Assembly: GCA_949152475.1 (NCBI GenBank) | Contig: OX424566.1 | Span: 10,935,177 to 10,999,176 of the forward strand | Length of the DNA stretch: 64,000 bases | Reading direction: 5' to 3' | From: Terebella lapidaria | Taxonomy: Eukaryota > Annelida > Polychaeta > Terebellida > Terebellidae | Part shown: positions 22,913-34,930 of the stretch, one piece after another | Layout: each line of letters starts with the position of its first letter | Numbering within the stretch: position 1 is the first letter of the stretch | Made by a program: the position numbers and the translations under genes | The notes under the pieces: generated by a model | The model's input: the letters and a program-made list of their open reading frames with translations, nothing else | Told to the model about the DNA's origin: nothing | Databases searched by the model: none

Positions 22913-24210
22913 ATTGCAAACACATGGCATGGTAAACACAAAAAAAGAAACCCTGTTATATCACTTTGGAATGATGAACTTCATCATGATAGTGATCAAT
23001 TTAACAATATTTAAGTTCGCCCACAATAAATATGACTATCTCACACCCAAGAGCCATGACGTCACATTTGTGATGTCGCTGTGATATCCTTGTGATATCA
23101 CCAGTGTCTCACACTGTCAGGCAATATTCATTCCCTGTATATCCATGTATATCAAAATGTCATGTTAAAATTATTCCGGACAAGATTGGAAGATAAGAAA
23201 GAAACAGAACAAACATGAGAAATAAAATGTAGATATTTCTTGGTGTTTAATTGTTAGTGAGCATTTTCTATCCAGTATTTTCAGGGACATAATTTGAACC
23301 TCCCCCAAAATCGACCCCCCAAGAAATATTAATAATTCAAAAGTGTTTATGGCCAATAAGTTGGTATAGGAGGAGGGGTCAGGACAGTGGTTGCTGAGTA
23401 GAACTGCGTTCATTGAAACTTGGCCCCATAATATGGTACCGAATATTGCGCTATATGAAACCGTAAAATCAAGACACCCCTGAAAATTTTTTTTCGACCT
23501 CGGGATAATCGGGAGTTTTGGTCGTACGACCATCGGACACGCAGGAAAGTACACAAGTCCCATTCAGAAAACAAGTCTTAGAACACAAGTCTTATTCAGA
23601 AAAAAAATTATTGCATTTTTTTTCGATTTGGACCTTTTGCTTGAACTTGACTTTTTTTATTTACCATAGCCATTAGGCCATCACCTCACAAAGTCCGTCT
23701 AATACTTTGTAGGGTGTTATCCAAGAGGAAAATGGTTGACCGTACTGTAATGAGTCAAATATTTGCTGGATTTCAATAAAATAGAACGCGGTAATGTCAG
23801 ACACGAAGTATAATATAACGTACCTGAGATTATGAATTTTCATCAAAATTCAAAATAACACCAGCAAATGCCGGAGATAAGTTAGATGAGTCGGGAAATA
23901 TTATGTGCCGTTTGTATGGCGCACACAAACAGTGGCTTCTTTCATGAGAACGCCGAAAAATTGCCCGCGAAAATGCCCGGGAGAGAGCGCAAAACTTAAT
24001 TCCTTATCCAGTGGAAGGTTCATGTGGGCTTCATAGCCTAAATCTCAGCATTTTGCTTTGGTATTCTATCACGTTATTGTCATGATGATGAAGGCTTCAT
24101 AATAATACAAAATATAAATACCTATGGTTATCATTCGAGGTATAACACGCTTATTATTCAGGATAAACAATGCCAGAAAATACAATGAAATGTTTTCCCT
24201 AGGCTGACGT
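22913..24210. other. No gene supported
   Basis: A 130-codon minus frame at 23171-23563 has no domain, no splice signals and biased composition, so it is not called. The rest is AT-rich. Confidence 0.4.
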
Positions 24211-24221
24211 TCTTTCATAGC

Positions 24222-24848
24222 CACTGTCACTTACGATGTTCTGGCGAACTCGTGTGGCGGTTACGATGTTTTATCAATTTAACCCATTTACATTGCTCCA
24301 ATTTTAATTTCGTTTACCGGGTATGATCCACGATCCACGTATTGCGCCATGAACTCGTGTCATTGTTGTATTTTGAAATAGAACAGAGTTGTGGCCTCGC
24401 GAAAACCACTTACGACCTTCTGGCGTTTCGTCAGTGTTAGTTCTTCGCGGAATAGTGACGAGTCAGAACCTCGTAAACACCATTTGCTTTGTTCATGCTT
24501 CGCTAAGATATCGATGGGATGAGACTAGTTTCCAAAAGTAAAACTAGAATAAGCATGCATTGGCAGAGATTCTCCCATTCAAAGTTGTCGCTTACGATGT
24601 TCTAGCCGGTACCAAGCATAGCTATGCCTCGTTCAGACATGACGCCAGAACATCGTAAGTCACATTTCCTTTGATAATTAAATAAAAATAATAGCTACGG
24701 TGAATGAAATAAGTGAAATGACACCAACAATCCCTATTACAAAGAATGTGACAGAAGAAATTTCAAGGATCGCAACAACTAATTCTACAGGATGAAAAAT
24801 GACGCTCTTGTAAAATTGTGAAAATGGCGCTTACGACCTTCTGGTTTT
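24222..24848. repeat. Right subterminal motif cluster
   Basis: About seven variants of the left-end motif, in both orientations, occur at about 24225, 24255, 24405, 24465, 24589, 24643 and 24828 (for example GGCGCTTACGACCTTCTGG). They mirror the left cluster and define the right arm of the 6.5-kb element. Confidence 0.7.
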
Positions 24849-25240
24849 CACCCGTCGATATATACGCGAGCATTGGCTTGGTCTGTGAGATTGTCGCAGA
24901 GCAATCCAAGAGGCAGGACGAGAGGCTCGCCATGAGCTTTACGTCCCTGTGTCTTGGGTAAGGCCCTCGCGGGCCCTGGAGACGATTTCCATTGGGGGCC
25001 TAGGTGGGGGAGACCGTTGCTGACTCGGGGGCTCACGCCCTGTGGATCACCGGTTTCTTACCACCTGGGGTGGTGTGACACAGGCTCTGGCAGACTGTCG
25101 GGCTGGCTCAGAGTTCCACCTCTGTGACAGTGCCTTCGGCGAGGCCGGCCAGCAACATGCCCACGTGTACGGGTTCCGTGGTGCCGCTCCCATGGCATCT
25201 CGGGCTCTACATACGGCTACATTACCATAACTGTGTAATA
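24848..25240 (-). pseudogene. gag: 5' remnant of the same gypsy copy (gag region)
   Basis: The GC-rich minus-strand sequence upstream of the right TIR is open for 62 codons (25036-24848). When the 6.5-kb insert and one TA are removed, its frame is the frame of the proline-rich linker at 18350. Further upstream the frame is broken. No zinc knuckle, primer-binding site or LTR is recognised, so assignment to gag rests on position and frame continuity. Confidence 0.45.
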
Positions 25241-25329
25241 TGCATGTTGTAGTTAAGGAGTTGGTGAGATGCATGTGTTATGTCATAGTGTATGAACTTT
25301 ACACATGTACATATTCAGGGTACAGTTGA

Positions 25330-25800
25330 TATGTAATTGTTTGCCGAAATTGATTAAAACTGTGTCGAGTTACAAATTTGGGTTACCACAAGGAAATTAC
25401 ATGCATGTAATTAGTGCTTGTCGAACAGTTAATGCGCATTTTTTTCCGGGAAATTGAGTGAAAGCAGAAAGCAGGTTCAGTACAAGTTTATGATTTTCAC
25501 AAGGAAATTACGTGTGTGTTATATGTGCTCGTCAAATATTTGATACATAGTGAATTAGTTTTGAGAAATTGATTGAAAACAGACCGAGGGGGCTTGGTAA
25601 AAGTTTGGGATTTCCACAAGGAAATTACGTGTACGTTATATGGACTTGTCGAACAGTTGATACGAAATAACATTTTTTCCGGGAAATGCATTGAAAGCAG
25701 ATCGACGGGGAGGGGGAATTGGGGACTTGGTACAAGTTTACATTTTCCACAAGGAAATTAAGTGCATGTGATATGGCCTTGTCAAACAGTTGATATTATT
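25330..25800. repeat. Short tandem array, four units of 111-133 bp
   Basis: CACAAGGAAATTA recurs at 25387, 25498, 25615 and 25748. It is followed each time by a TGTGATATGG-like segment, TTGTCGAACAGTTGATA and a GGGAAATTGATTGAAAGCAGA-like segment. The units are diverged. No function is seen. Confidence 0.8.
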
Positions 25801-26787
25801 GCTTTTGTTTTATGTTAAATTAATTCAAAATTCAAAATTTTCCACCATGGCACATTTTCCACCATAATGAAAGCATGCTTTCAACAGGCAGCAAACCCTT
25901 GGAGAGCCCGTACCAAACCTCACACGTATAGTAATACAGCATACCTGATGAAGGTCAAACAAGGGAATTAGTAAAATATGATCAGCTGCATTACGAACTA
26001 TTACTAATCATTTATGATAAATACAATTAAGGTATTAACCAAATATACATGAATATTGACGTATCTTATGGGCGTCATCATTGTATGTTTGGGAAATATG
26101 ACAATTTTTCACTATATAAGTGAAATGAAGAAATAATTGTCTTCATCACACTTTGAGTAGAGTTATCGCAATTTATATTTTAACTTTCTTTGTTGAACCC
26201 TTACTTGACCTTCTCCTCGACCAGAATCTTTTAAGTTGACATTTGAAGAAGGAGAACCAATCAACATACATATTTGTGAAAACCTACACTGCAAGTGAAT
26301 ATATTGAACACTCAGCATACGAGTATGATAAAAATAAAAGAAAACCTTTTCTGACTAGTCCGGAAAACCTAGTCTAACATACAGAGCAGAAGGAACATAG
26401 CGGCATTCACATGGTGAATTTATATGGCAAAGTGGGGAAGGCTACAAACTAAGTTTTCGACCCACTGATGTAAGTTGCAGATTTTCCAACTAGCAAAGTG
26501 AACACATGAACTAGCTAACTATATTTTACCAATTTTTGACATAGTAATTAGATTTTGAATAATTGTAAATCGTGCACCAGTAAATATGTGCACAATGCAA
26601 CAAACATAGACCGGTGTAGCTTACCGGCTAGCCAATAGGTGATCAGACCGATGGTCAGGTAACCTAAAAACCCCGGACACTGAATGTCACCAGTCACCCA
26701 AACCTCAGTAATTAATGCATTATGTTCACTTCCAGCTTTGAATACTGGTAGTTATCACATCATTATACATGTATATGTTTGTAAAAT
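25801..26787. other. No gene seen
   Basis: AT-rich sequence without long frames or members of the window's repeat families. Confidence 0.35.
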
Positions 26788-28226
26788 TTAGCCCAAGGGC
26801 TAAGGTTACTGGACAATATATGTCTTAGATCTTAGCCAATTTATTCAAGGACCTTGAAAGTATGATCAAAGGTCAAATTCAAGTTCGCATGAATATTCAT
26901 CATATATCATTTCATACATGTTCACAATTGATTCCTAAGCTGCAAAGTAGATAATAAGCGAGATATTAGCCCTATTGTGATTTGTACTTGAAAATGAGGT
27001 CAAAGTTCAATTTGAATGTCCCGAGAATAATCAGCATATATCTCATGTCCACAATTATTTCTTAACTGTGAAGTTAATTAATAGGCGAGATATCAGCCGT
27101 TTTGTGCTCTGACCTTGAAGATGAGGGTCGAGGTCAAATTGAAGATCTCAAAAATATTCAGCATGTATCATTCTCTATCAGTCCACAATTGATTCCTGAG
27201 CTTCAAATCCCATAATAAGCGAAATATTAGCGATTTTGTTCTCTGACCTTGAAAATGAAGTCAAAGGTCAACTTCAAGGTCACGAGGTGAAAATGAGGTC
27301 AAAGGTTAACTTCGAGGTCACGAGAATATTCAGGATATATCATATCTTATATGTCCACAATTAATTCCTGACCTGTAAAGTAAATAATAAGCAAAATCTT
27401 AGCCATTTTGTGCTCTGACCATGGAAAAGAGGTCAAAGCTCAAATTCAATGTCATCACAATATTCAGCATATATCACTTCCTATATGTCCATAATTGATT
27501 CCTAAGCTAGTGAGAAATTAGCCATTTTGTGCTTTGACCTTGGAAATGAGGTCTAAGGTTAAATTCAAGGTCATCAGAATATTCGGCATATATCATTTCC
27601 TGTATGTCGACAATTGATTTTTTAGCTGTAAAATCGATATTTAGTGAGATGTTAGTCATTTTGTGCTCTGACATTGAGAATGGGTTCAAATTTTAAATTC
27701 AAGGTCATCAGAATTTTCAAAATATATTATTTCCTATATGTCCATAATTGATGTCTAAGCCATAAAGTCGATAATAAGCGAGATATTGGCCATTTTGTGC
27801 TCTGACCTTGAAAATGAGGTTAAAGGTCAAATTCAAGGTCACGAGAATATTCATCATATACTGTATCACTTCCTATATGTCCACAATAGATTCCTAAGCT
27901 TTAAAGCCGATATTAGGTGAGATATTAGCTATTTTGTGCTTTAACCTTGGAAATGAGATAAGAGGACAAATTCGAGGTCACGAGAATATTGAGCATATAT
28001 CATTCATATATGTCCACAATTGATTCCTAGTCTTTAATCTCAATATTAAGTGAGATATCAGGAACAATGTGACCCATCATAAAGCACAGGAGAATTTAAC
28101 ATCGAAATGTCCCATTTGGGCCCATAGAAAACATCGAAATGGCCACCACACGCAAACTAGCGATTCGAGAGCATTGAAAATTATGCACATTATAAGGAGG
28201 GGGACATTTTGAAACTAAAATCTCAC
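26788..28226 (+). mobile_element. Tandem-core Helitron-like element, copy C
   Basis: It begins with the intact palindrome TTAGCCCAAGGGCTAA and GGTTACTGGACAATATAT. About nine diverged monomers run to about 28050, then the CCCATCATAAAGCACAGGAG junction and part of the 3' body. It meets copy D, which lies in the opposite orientation, at about 28226 and lacks its own terminal hairpin. Confidence 0.75.
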
Positions 28227-29509
28227 CTTTGGTCCGATAACCTATTGCCGCGGCGTTGCTTCCGTCGTCCATATCTTTAAAGTTTACGGCCAAATCTTTT
28301 TGGAATTTTGCAAAAAAAATACCTACAACTCTTCCCAAGAAAGTTTTTTTAGTTTTTTTCATTTTCGCATTTTTTTTTTCAAAATGGCGGCCATTTTTGA
28401 CGAAAAATGTCTGGTATTGGACTTTGGCGGCCATTCTCTCTGTGTACATATAAGGAATAATATATACTGAATCTTGTCATGACCTTGAACTTGACATTTG
28501 ACCTCATTTTCAAGGTCACAGCATAAAATGGCTAATATCTCGCCTATTATAAACTTTACAGCTTAGGAATCAATTGTGAACATATAGTAAATGATATATG
28601 CTGAATCTTGTCATGACCATGTATTTGACCTTTGACCTCATTTTCAAAGTCAAAGCACAAAATGGCTAATATCTAGCTCATTATCGACTTTACAGCTTAG
28701 GAATCAAATGCGCACATATAGAAAATGATATATTCTGGATGTTGTCATGACCATGAACTTGACTTTTGACTTCGTTTTCAAGGTCAGAGCAAAAAGTGAC
28801 TAATATCTCGCTTATCATCGACTTTACAGCTTAATAATCAATTGTCAACATATAGTAAACGATATATGCTGAATAGTGCCATGACCTTGAATTTGACCTT
28901 TGACCTCATTTTCAAGGTCAAAGTACAAAATGGCTAATATCTCGCTTATTATCGACCTTACATCTTTGCAATCAATTGAGCATATATAGGAAATGATATA
29001 TGCTTAATATTGTCTTGACCTTGAATTTGACCTCACTTTCAAGGCCAAAGCACAAAATGGCAGATATATCACTTATTGTCGACTTTGCAGCTCGGGAATC
29101 AATAGTCAACATATGGGAAATGATATATGCTGAATGTTATTAGGACCTTGAATTTGACATTTGACCTCACTTTCAAGGTCAGAGCACAAAATGGCTAATT
29201 TCTCGCTTACTATAAACTTTGAAGCTTAGGAACAATTGTTGACATATAGGAAGTGGTATATGCTGAATATTCTCATGACCTTGAATTTGACCTTTGATCT
29301 CATTTCCAAGGTCAGAGCACAAAATGGTTATTATCTTGCTCATTGTCGATTTTACAGCTTAGGAATCAATTGTGGACATGAAATGATATAAGCTGAATAT
29401 TCTTGTTACTTTGAATTTGACCTTTGACCTTGTTTTCAGGGTCACAGGACAAAATGGCTAATATCTAAGATGTAAAACATTGTCTGGTAACATTTCTTAT
29501 CCTTTGAAC
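28227..29509 (-). mobile_element. Tandem-core Helitron-like element, copy D (reverse)
   Basis: Its 3' end is at the left: ACCTTTGGTCCGATAACCTA at 28227 is the reverse complement of the family terminus. The GGCGGCCATTTT body follows, then about eight reversed monomers from 28450 to 29460. A degenerate 5' end lies at 29470-29509 (GTCTGGTAACATTTCTTATC). Confidence 0.75.
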
Positions 29510-31264
29510 TAATTGTTTCTCTACACACACAACTCTAGATGTATCTTTTAGCATTGCATTACACATGCTGCACACGTGATATTCAGTATATTTATAAATT
29601 TATTGTCTATATTTGCAAGCAAAATTGTCATTGTTGAAAATATTGTGTAGGGGCACATTTCGTGATCTCTAGTGATAAATTCTCTAGATCTGCAGAAGAA
29701 TATGGCGTCTGACGTATTGTTCTTGATAACAGAGCTCAAGCTCTTACAGAGTATAATGTTACTTGCTACATAGATATGTGAATGCGAATGTAGTTTCAGA
29801 TTATTATTGCTCTCCAACATAGTTTGAGCATGTAGATGTGCAATATTTCACCTGGCATATGGACAGTATGCGTATCAATTAGTACGACATTGAAGTAGAT
29901 ATTCAGCGAAAACTGAACAAGAAACCATAAACTCACATCGAAACTGATTTTATAAAGTCCTTCAGATTCACAATAGATTTTCTCCCTTTTGATTGCCGTC
30001 CGTAATTCTGCTGAAGTAGCACTACAATACGGTTTACTAGGTCTGAACATCTATCTATTCCAAACATTTGTTCATTTCGCTGAAAACTGCAGAAGTCAAC
30101 ATGTTTTTGTATGCAATGTTCTAAGTCCGCATGTAATAATCATCATCTAATGAGCCGGTTTGCATGACATTATCAAAAACGTCTGACAGCTGATATTGGT
30201 ATACTTCAGATCTTTGCCTGTTAAAAGAGACTTTGCAAAGAAAATTACTGGTATGTTGCAAAAACAAGTTCAACAGGGTTTGCTGCTAAACCGGTGAATG
30301 TGTTGTAAAAAGCCTGACCCTCAACAGTGCTCGAGATATGCACAAACACCACAGCATGGTGCCTGATGCATACACTTGATGGCAGAGCACCCGTCATTTG
30401 AAACATGTTCGATAGAGAGCAGTTTCAAAAGTAACCTGATAATACTTCCAAACTGGTCTTGGGCTAGTGTTTGGTTGGGGGGGGGATATAATTACGTATG
30501 TACAAAAACATTGTGTTGTGTCCGAACTTTAGGCTTTGTCACACCTCCATATGCTACATATACATTTTGTACATTTATTTAATTCGCCATCATGGGGTCT
30601 ACAATCAAACTGAACCATGTACAATTTTTTGTTCCAATACTGCCGACATTATAATAGTTTTTTTTAAATTGACTTGTTCATATCCGCGGTTCGAATAAAT
30701 TCTATTTTATCCTAAACCGAATGGGAATATGTTTATTAAATTGCCTACGTTTCAACAGCAATTCACACCGAGCGTTTTTTGTGTATGCACTGAATTGAGA
30801 ATGCACTGAAAGCTCTCAATCTAGCTTCCACAGATTGGTCACAACACTTCAGACTCTGTCTGAGTTTAGTGCATGGTAGGGGTCGTTTCTCTTGTTGTTG
30901 GCAGGTTACTATTGAACAGAACAACCACCAGGTTACTAATCTTGCAAATACTTGAAACGGGAACCATGCACTAGGTCAGATAATGCACGCGGTCTCGGGT
31001 CTCTCGTCAATAATGGCCTCGTGCCCTTCGGACACTCGCTCACTATTGGCGAGCGATGCATATGCGTATACGTATTATCTACGTGTGTTGCATTATGTTG
31101 CTTTGTTCCTTACGCTTGTTCGGGCAGTCCGTTCCAAACAGTGAGGGGAGGGGGTCAAAGAAATTTTTTCAAATAAATAACTGTATCAACAAAATCTAGA
31201 GCTTCGAAATGACATATTTTATAGAGTAAATTGATCAGCCTCTTAAAACTGAAAAGAAAAAAAT
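29510..31264. other. Mostly non-coding; one exon-like segment
   Basis: Apart from the candidate exon at 29937-30050 I see no gene or shared repeat here. Confidence 0.35.
29937..30050 (-). CDS. Exon-like ORF of unknown function
   Basis: It has an ATG at 30050 and 38 codons beginning MFRPSKPYCSATSAELRTAI. A GTGAGT donor follows at 29936 in phase 0. An acceptor-like TTCTTCTGCAG lies downstream near 29694, but joining to it in phase 0 gives a stop after one codon. No domain is recognised. Confidence 0.25.
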
Positions 31265-32540
31265 TAGCCCAAGGGCTAAGAAAGGTTACCGGACAATATA
31301 TATTTTAGATATTAGCCTTTCCCATATTCTTGGAAATAAGGTCATTGTCAATAAGGTCATCGAGCGTATTCAGCATATATCATTTCTACTATGTCCACAA
31401 TCAATTCCTAAGCTGTTGAGTCGATAATAAGTGAGATATTAACCATTTTGTGAATTGACCTTGAAAATGAGTTCAAAGGTCAAGTTCAACATCATGAGAA
31501 TATTCAGCATATATCACTTCCTCTATGTTCGCAATTGATTCCTAACCTGTAAAGTCGATAATAAGTTAAATTTTGGCCATTTTGTTCCCTGACCTTGAAA
31601 ATGAGGTCAAAGGTCAAATTCAAGGTCACCAAAATATTCAGCATATATCATTTCCTATATGTTCACAATTAATTCGTAAGCTGTAGAGTCGATGAAAAGC
31701 GAGATATTAGTCATTTTGTCCTGTGACCTTGAAATTCTGGTCGAAGGTTAAATTCAAGGTCACGGGAATAATCATTTTCTATATGTTCATAATTGATTCC
31801 TAAGCGGTAAAATCTATAATAAGCAAGATATTAGCCATTTTGTCCTTTGACCTTGAAAATGAGGTCAAAGGTCAAATTCAAGGTCATCAGAATATTCGGA
31901 CTATATCATTTCCTATATGTGCATGATTGATTCCCAAGTGGTAAAGAAGATAAAAAGCGAGATATTAGCCATTTTGTGCTCTGACCTTGAAAATCAGGTC
32001 AAAGGTCAAATTCAAAGTCATGAGAATATTCAGCATACCGGTATATCAATTCCTACATGTCCACAAATGATTCCAATTCTCTAATCTCAATATTAAGTGA
32101 GATATTTGGAAATAATGTGCCCCATTATAAAGCATAGGAGAATTTAACATGGGAAAGTCCCATTTGGGCCGAGTTAGGGCCCAAAATGGCCCACTTCGAG
32201 CAATTCAAGGGCAACAAAACTCATACATGTCACAGGGGTATATATGAGGAGTGTAATGCATCAATAAGAGAAAAAGTTACTGAACAGATTTTGAGAAAAC
32301 GACCGTCAAAGTCCAAAATTGGCCATTTTTTTACGAAAACGGCCGCCATTTAGAAAACAATGCGAAAATGAAAAAACTAAAAAATACCTCCCTCTCGAAA
32401 TATTTTTAGGCATTTTTGTTCAAAATTTCAGATGGAAGGTTCGTCCATAAACTTCAAAGATAAAAATATAGACGGACGACGACGAAGGACGGACGCAACG
32501 CCATGGCAATAGGTTATCGGACCAAAGGTCCGGTACCTAA
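31265..32540 (+). mobile_element. Tandem-core Helitron-like element, copy E (complete)
   Basis: Both ends are present. The 5' palindrome TTAGCCCAAGGGCTAA and GGTTACCGGAC come first, then about six monomers. The 3' body has the GGCCGCCATTT and CAAAATTTCAG segments and a GACGGACGACGACG tract. The terminal hairpin has arms GGTTATCGGACC and GGTCCGGTACC, followed by TAA. It is the shortest complete copy and a useful reference for the element's structure. Confidence 0.85.
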
Positions 32541-32662
32541 TAGGGGGTCACCGTATCCGTTCGCATGGAGAACACGATGCGAGATGTTAATTTGGACGAA
32601 GAAATGTGTAAAAAATACCATAATTTATGTCATTTCAGGTAAATGTTTGTGATTTTGATCGA

Positions 32663-33167
32663 ATATGTCGAAGAAACCAGCACGGTGACTCCCGGTACGG
32701 TATTTTTTTCAGTATTAGAATGCTGATCAGTTACTCTATAAAATATGTCATTTTGAAGAGATAATATTCAAAATATAACTTTTAAATTTCGGTACCTCCC
32801 TGTTTGTAGCGGGCTAGGTTAATAAGTATGCAGCTTTTTTTTCCACAAAACATAAATTCGTGGAAGATACATTTCTCATGCAAATAAACGCTTGTAGATC
32901 ATCCATACTATTCGATATATATGTCGAAGAAACCAGCACGGTGACTCCCGGTACGGTATTTTTTTCAGTATTAGAATGCTGATCAGTTACTCTATAAATA
33001 GGTCATTTTGAAGAGATAATATTCAAAATATAACTTTTAAATTTCGGTACCTCCCTGTTTGTAGCGGGCTAGGTTAATAAGTATGCAGCTTTTTTTTCCA
33101 CAAAACATAAATTCGTGGAAGATACATTTCTCATGCAAATAAACGCTTGTAGATCATCCATACTATG
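32663..33167. repeat. Tandem duplication of about 255 bp
   Basis: Copy one is 32663-32918 and copy two 32919-33167. They are almost identical (TGTCGAAGAAACCAGCACGG to CTTGTAGATCATCCATACTA), with a small change at TCTATAAAATATG versus TCTATAAATAGG. The duplication ends about 280 bp upstream of the trefoil start codon and contains a TCTATAAA sequence. Confidence 0.9.
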
Positions 33168-33448
33168 TGGCATGCAGCATGTTTTGAATGGGCAGCCACA
33201 TTTTTACAGTCACATCAATTTCAGTGACATTAATTTCAATATTTCTGAAGTGTTGCTACAATGATTAGCCGATGAAAATTTGAATTTAATTGCTTTCAGC
33301 AAATTCACATTTTAACTTATTATTGTACATACCTTCAATAACCACCAGTCCGAACAGTTTCAATGAAATAATTCACCAGGTTATATTTAAGTTTAGGATC
33401 GTAGTGATCAGCCATTTATTATGGTATATTCATACTTTTGTTTCAGTC

Positions 33449-34121
33449 ATGAAGCTCCTGACAATTGTCATACTTCTCATGTGCCATGCGCTCACTGACG
33501 CTGGTTTTTCGACCACATCACGTTGCCTTGAACAAAATAATTGAGTGTGGCTATCCAGGTATCAGCAAAGTGGCCTGTGAATTGCGGCTCAACAGAGAGT
33601 GCTGCTATGAAAGCGTTGCAGATCCCAACTTTAACAAATGCTTCTTCCCATGTAAGATCCTATGTGCTTTAAATGAATATAACATATTGACTTTATTCAT
33701 TCCATCGTAAATATAATTGCAGTTCATCAAAAGTCCTTGTTCATCATTGCAGGATTGTGAACGGTCAACGTCATGGTTTTCATCTGACCAAATGAAATGT
33801 GATACATTCCAAATCCTACTCACAGACTTTTGTTTTGTCAGATTCCGTATGTATCCACATTCCCGCATACGGCCGAATCGACTGCGGATGGCTAGGAATA
33901 AACGCCGAAACTTGCACAAAGAGAGGCTGTTGTTGGGACGATACCATCACCGGAGTCGATTGGTGTTTCCTGCCGGTGAGTTGTCATATTCACATTAGCA
34001 GTTTTATATCTCAAAACTGTTTGACAACTGCTGGTTATATGATCATAGATGAAATCGAACTAATTGTGCTTATTAAATGTCCAGCTGGTTTTTCTTTCAG
34101 GATTTCCATGGCTCTGCATAG
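33449..34121 (+). CDS. Secreted two-domain trefoil (P-type) protein, three exons, one frameshift
   Basis: Exon 1 (33449-33651) begins at an ATG just after a TTTCAG acceptor and encodes a signal peptide (MKLLTIVILLMCHALTDAG). It continues as trefoil domain 1: ECGYPGISKVACELR, then RECCYES and NKCFFP. Exon 2 (33842-33975) follows a GTAAGA donor and a TTTTGTCAG acceptor in matching phase. It encodes domain 2: IDCGWLGINAETC, KRGCCWDDT, DWCFLP, with the first cysteine in SVC and the usual ten-residue spacing. Exon 3 (34101-34121), after GTGAGT and TTTCTTTCAG, adds DFHGSA and a stop. The product would be about 118 residues. Trefoil proteins are secreted, often with mucus, and bind glycans. The signal-peptide frame and the domain 1 frame differ by one base near 33520-33545, where the first cysteine spacing is also short; this may be a sequencing error or an inactivating mutation. 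Confidence 0.8.
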
Positions 34122-34407
34122 GACAGGAACTCCAGGTGATTCACTGAATTATGCTGGATGAAAAGTCGAGCAGAATTCGAGAAAGAATATATTGAAGGAG
34201 TTATTGACTTTTGACTAAATAGCATGAACTAAGATTGACATGGTTGGTTGTGTTTTTCTCGCAACACATGTTTCAGAGACGGTCATTTAATCTATCAGGT
34301 CCTCGGTTGAGTATCGTCGAGCATATCAGCACTCTCTATGAGGGCACAAGTTAACAAAAACAACACAAGTCACCCTAATATTTGTCCTCATACACCAGGG
34401 TGTAATT
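34122..34407. other. 3' flank of the trefoil gene
   Basis: No repeat or coding structure is seen. A clear AATAAA signal is not found close to the stop. Confidence 0.3.
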
Positions 34408-34930
34408 ACCCTCGCCCCGATAGGGGGAGAGGGTATTGTAATTGGGTCTGTCAATTTGTTTGTCTGTCCGCGTGCATAACTCGTAAACGGATCGTCCTGA
34501 AATTTATAGGAATGAAGCGGTATCACCGTGGCGCAGTCCTCCTCAATTATTGTCAGAATCGGATAAAAATTGTTGCCATGGCAGCGAAAAAAAGTGAAAA
34601 TCAATAATTGGCTATAACTCTAGTTCTAATCAATACTAATTTTTCAAACTAATTTTACATTTTTCTCTGGCCAATTCCTAATCCTATGGTGTACGGCCGA
34701 TGATCGTACGACGAAAATTCTCCATCATCGCCCCATGTCGAAAAATTGGGGGTCACGAATTCGGTTCTTTTAGGCAGCGACTTCCCAATGCAAATTTCTG
34801 CGCTCAGAACTTTAGGAAAAACGGCCCGATCGATCTGAAATTTCTAGGGCTGAAGCGTAAAGGTAGTGGCTTGGTTCTCTTTAAATTTTGTCATAATCGG
34901 ATGCGAAGAGTTGCCATGACAACGGAAAAA
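34408..34930 (+). mobile_element. Family-2 repeat element, left part (X-box units)
   Basis: It opens with a hairpin (ACCCTC, CCCC / GGGG, GAGGGT, 34408-34434), then GGGTCTGTCAATTTGTTTGT and two related units of about 338 bp. Each unit ends in an RFX X-box-like palindrome: GTTGCCATGGCAGC at 34572 and GTTGCCATGACAAC at 34910. The A-tract after the second is the insertion site of the 24-kb array. The same family continues at 58921. Confidence 0.75.

Larger units (their letters stand above)
18352..24862. mobile_element. 6.5-kb TIR element inserted in gypsy, non-autonomous
   Basis: The ends are about 40-bp inverted repeats, TATCGACGGGTAAAAACC inward on the left and the same with one change on the right, both continuing into CCAGAAGGTCGTAAGCGCC. 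The insertion splits a gypsy reading frame. Taking TATCGAC as the terminus leaves TA on both sides, a possible two-base target duplication, although the AT-rich flank makes the exact boundary ambiguous. Each end carries a cluster of short subterminal motifs. No transposase is visible, and the interior is filled with other repeats. The superfamily is unknown. Confidence 0.75.

Noticed and set aside
23171..23563. 130-codon minus-strand ORF
   Set aside because: No domain, no splice context and biased hydrophobic composition in AT-rich DNA inside a transposon.
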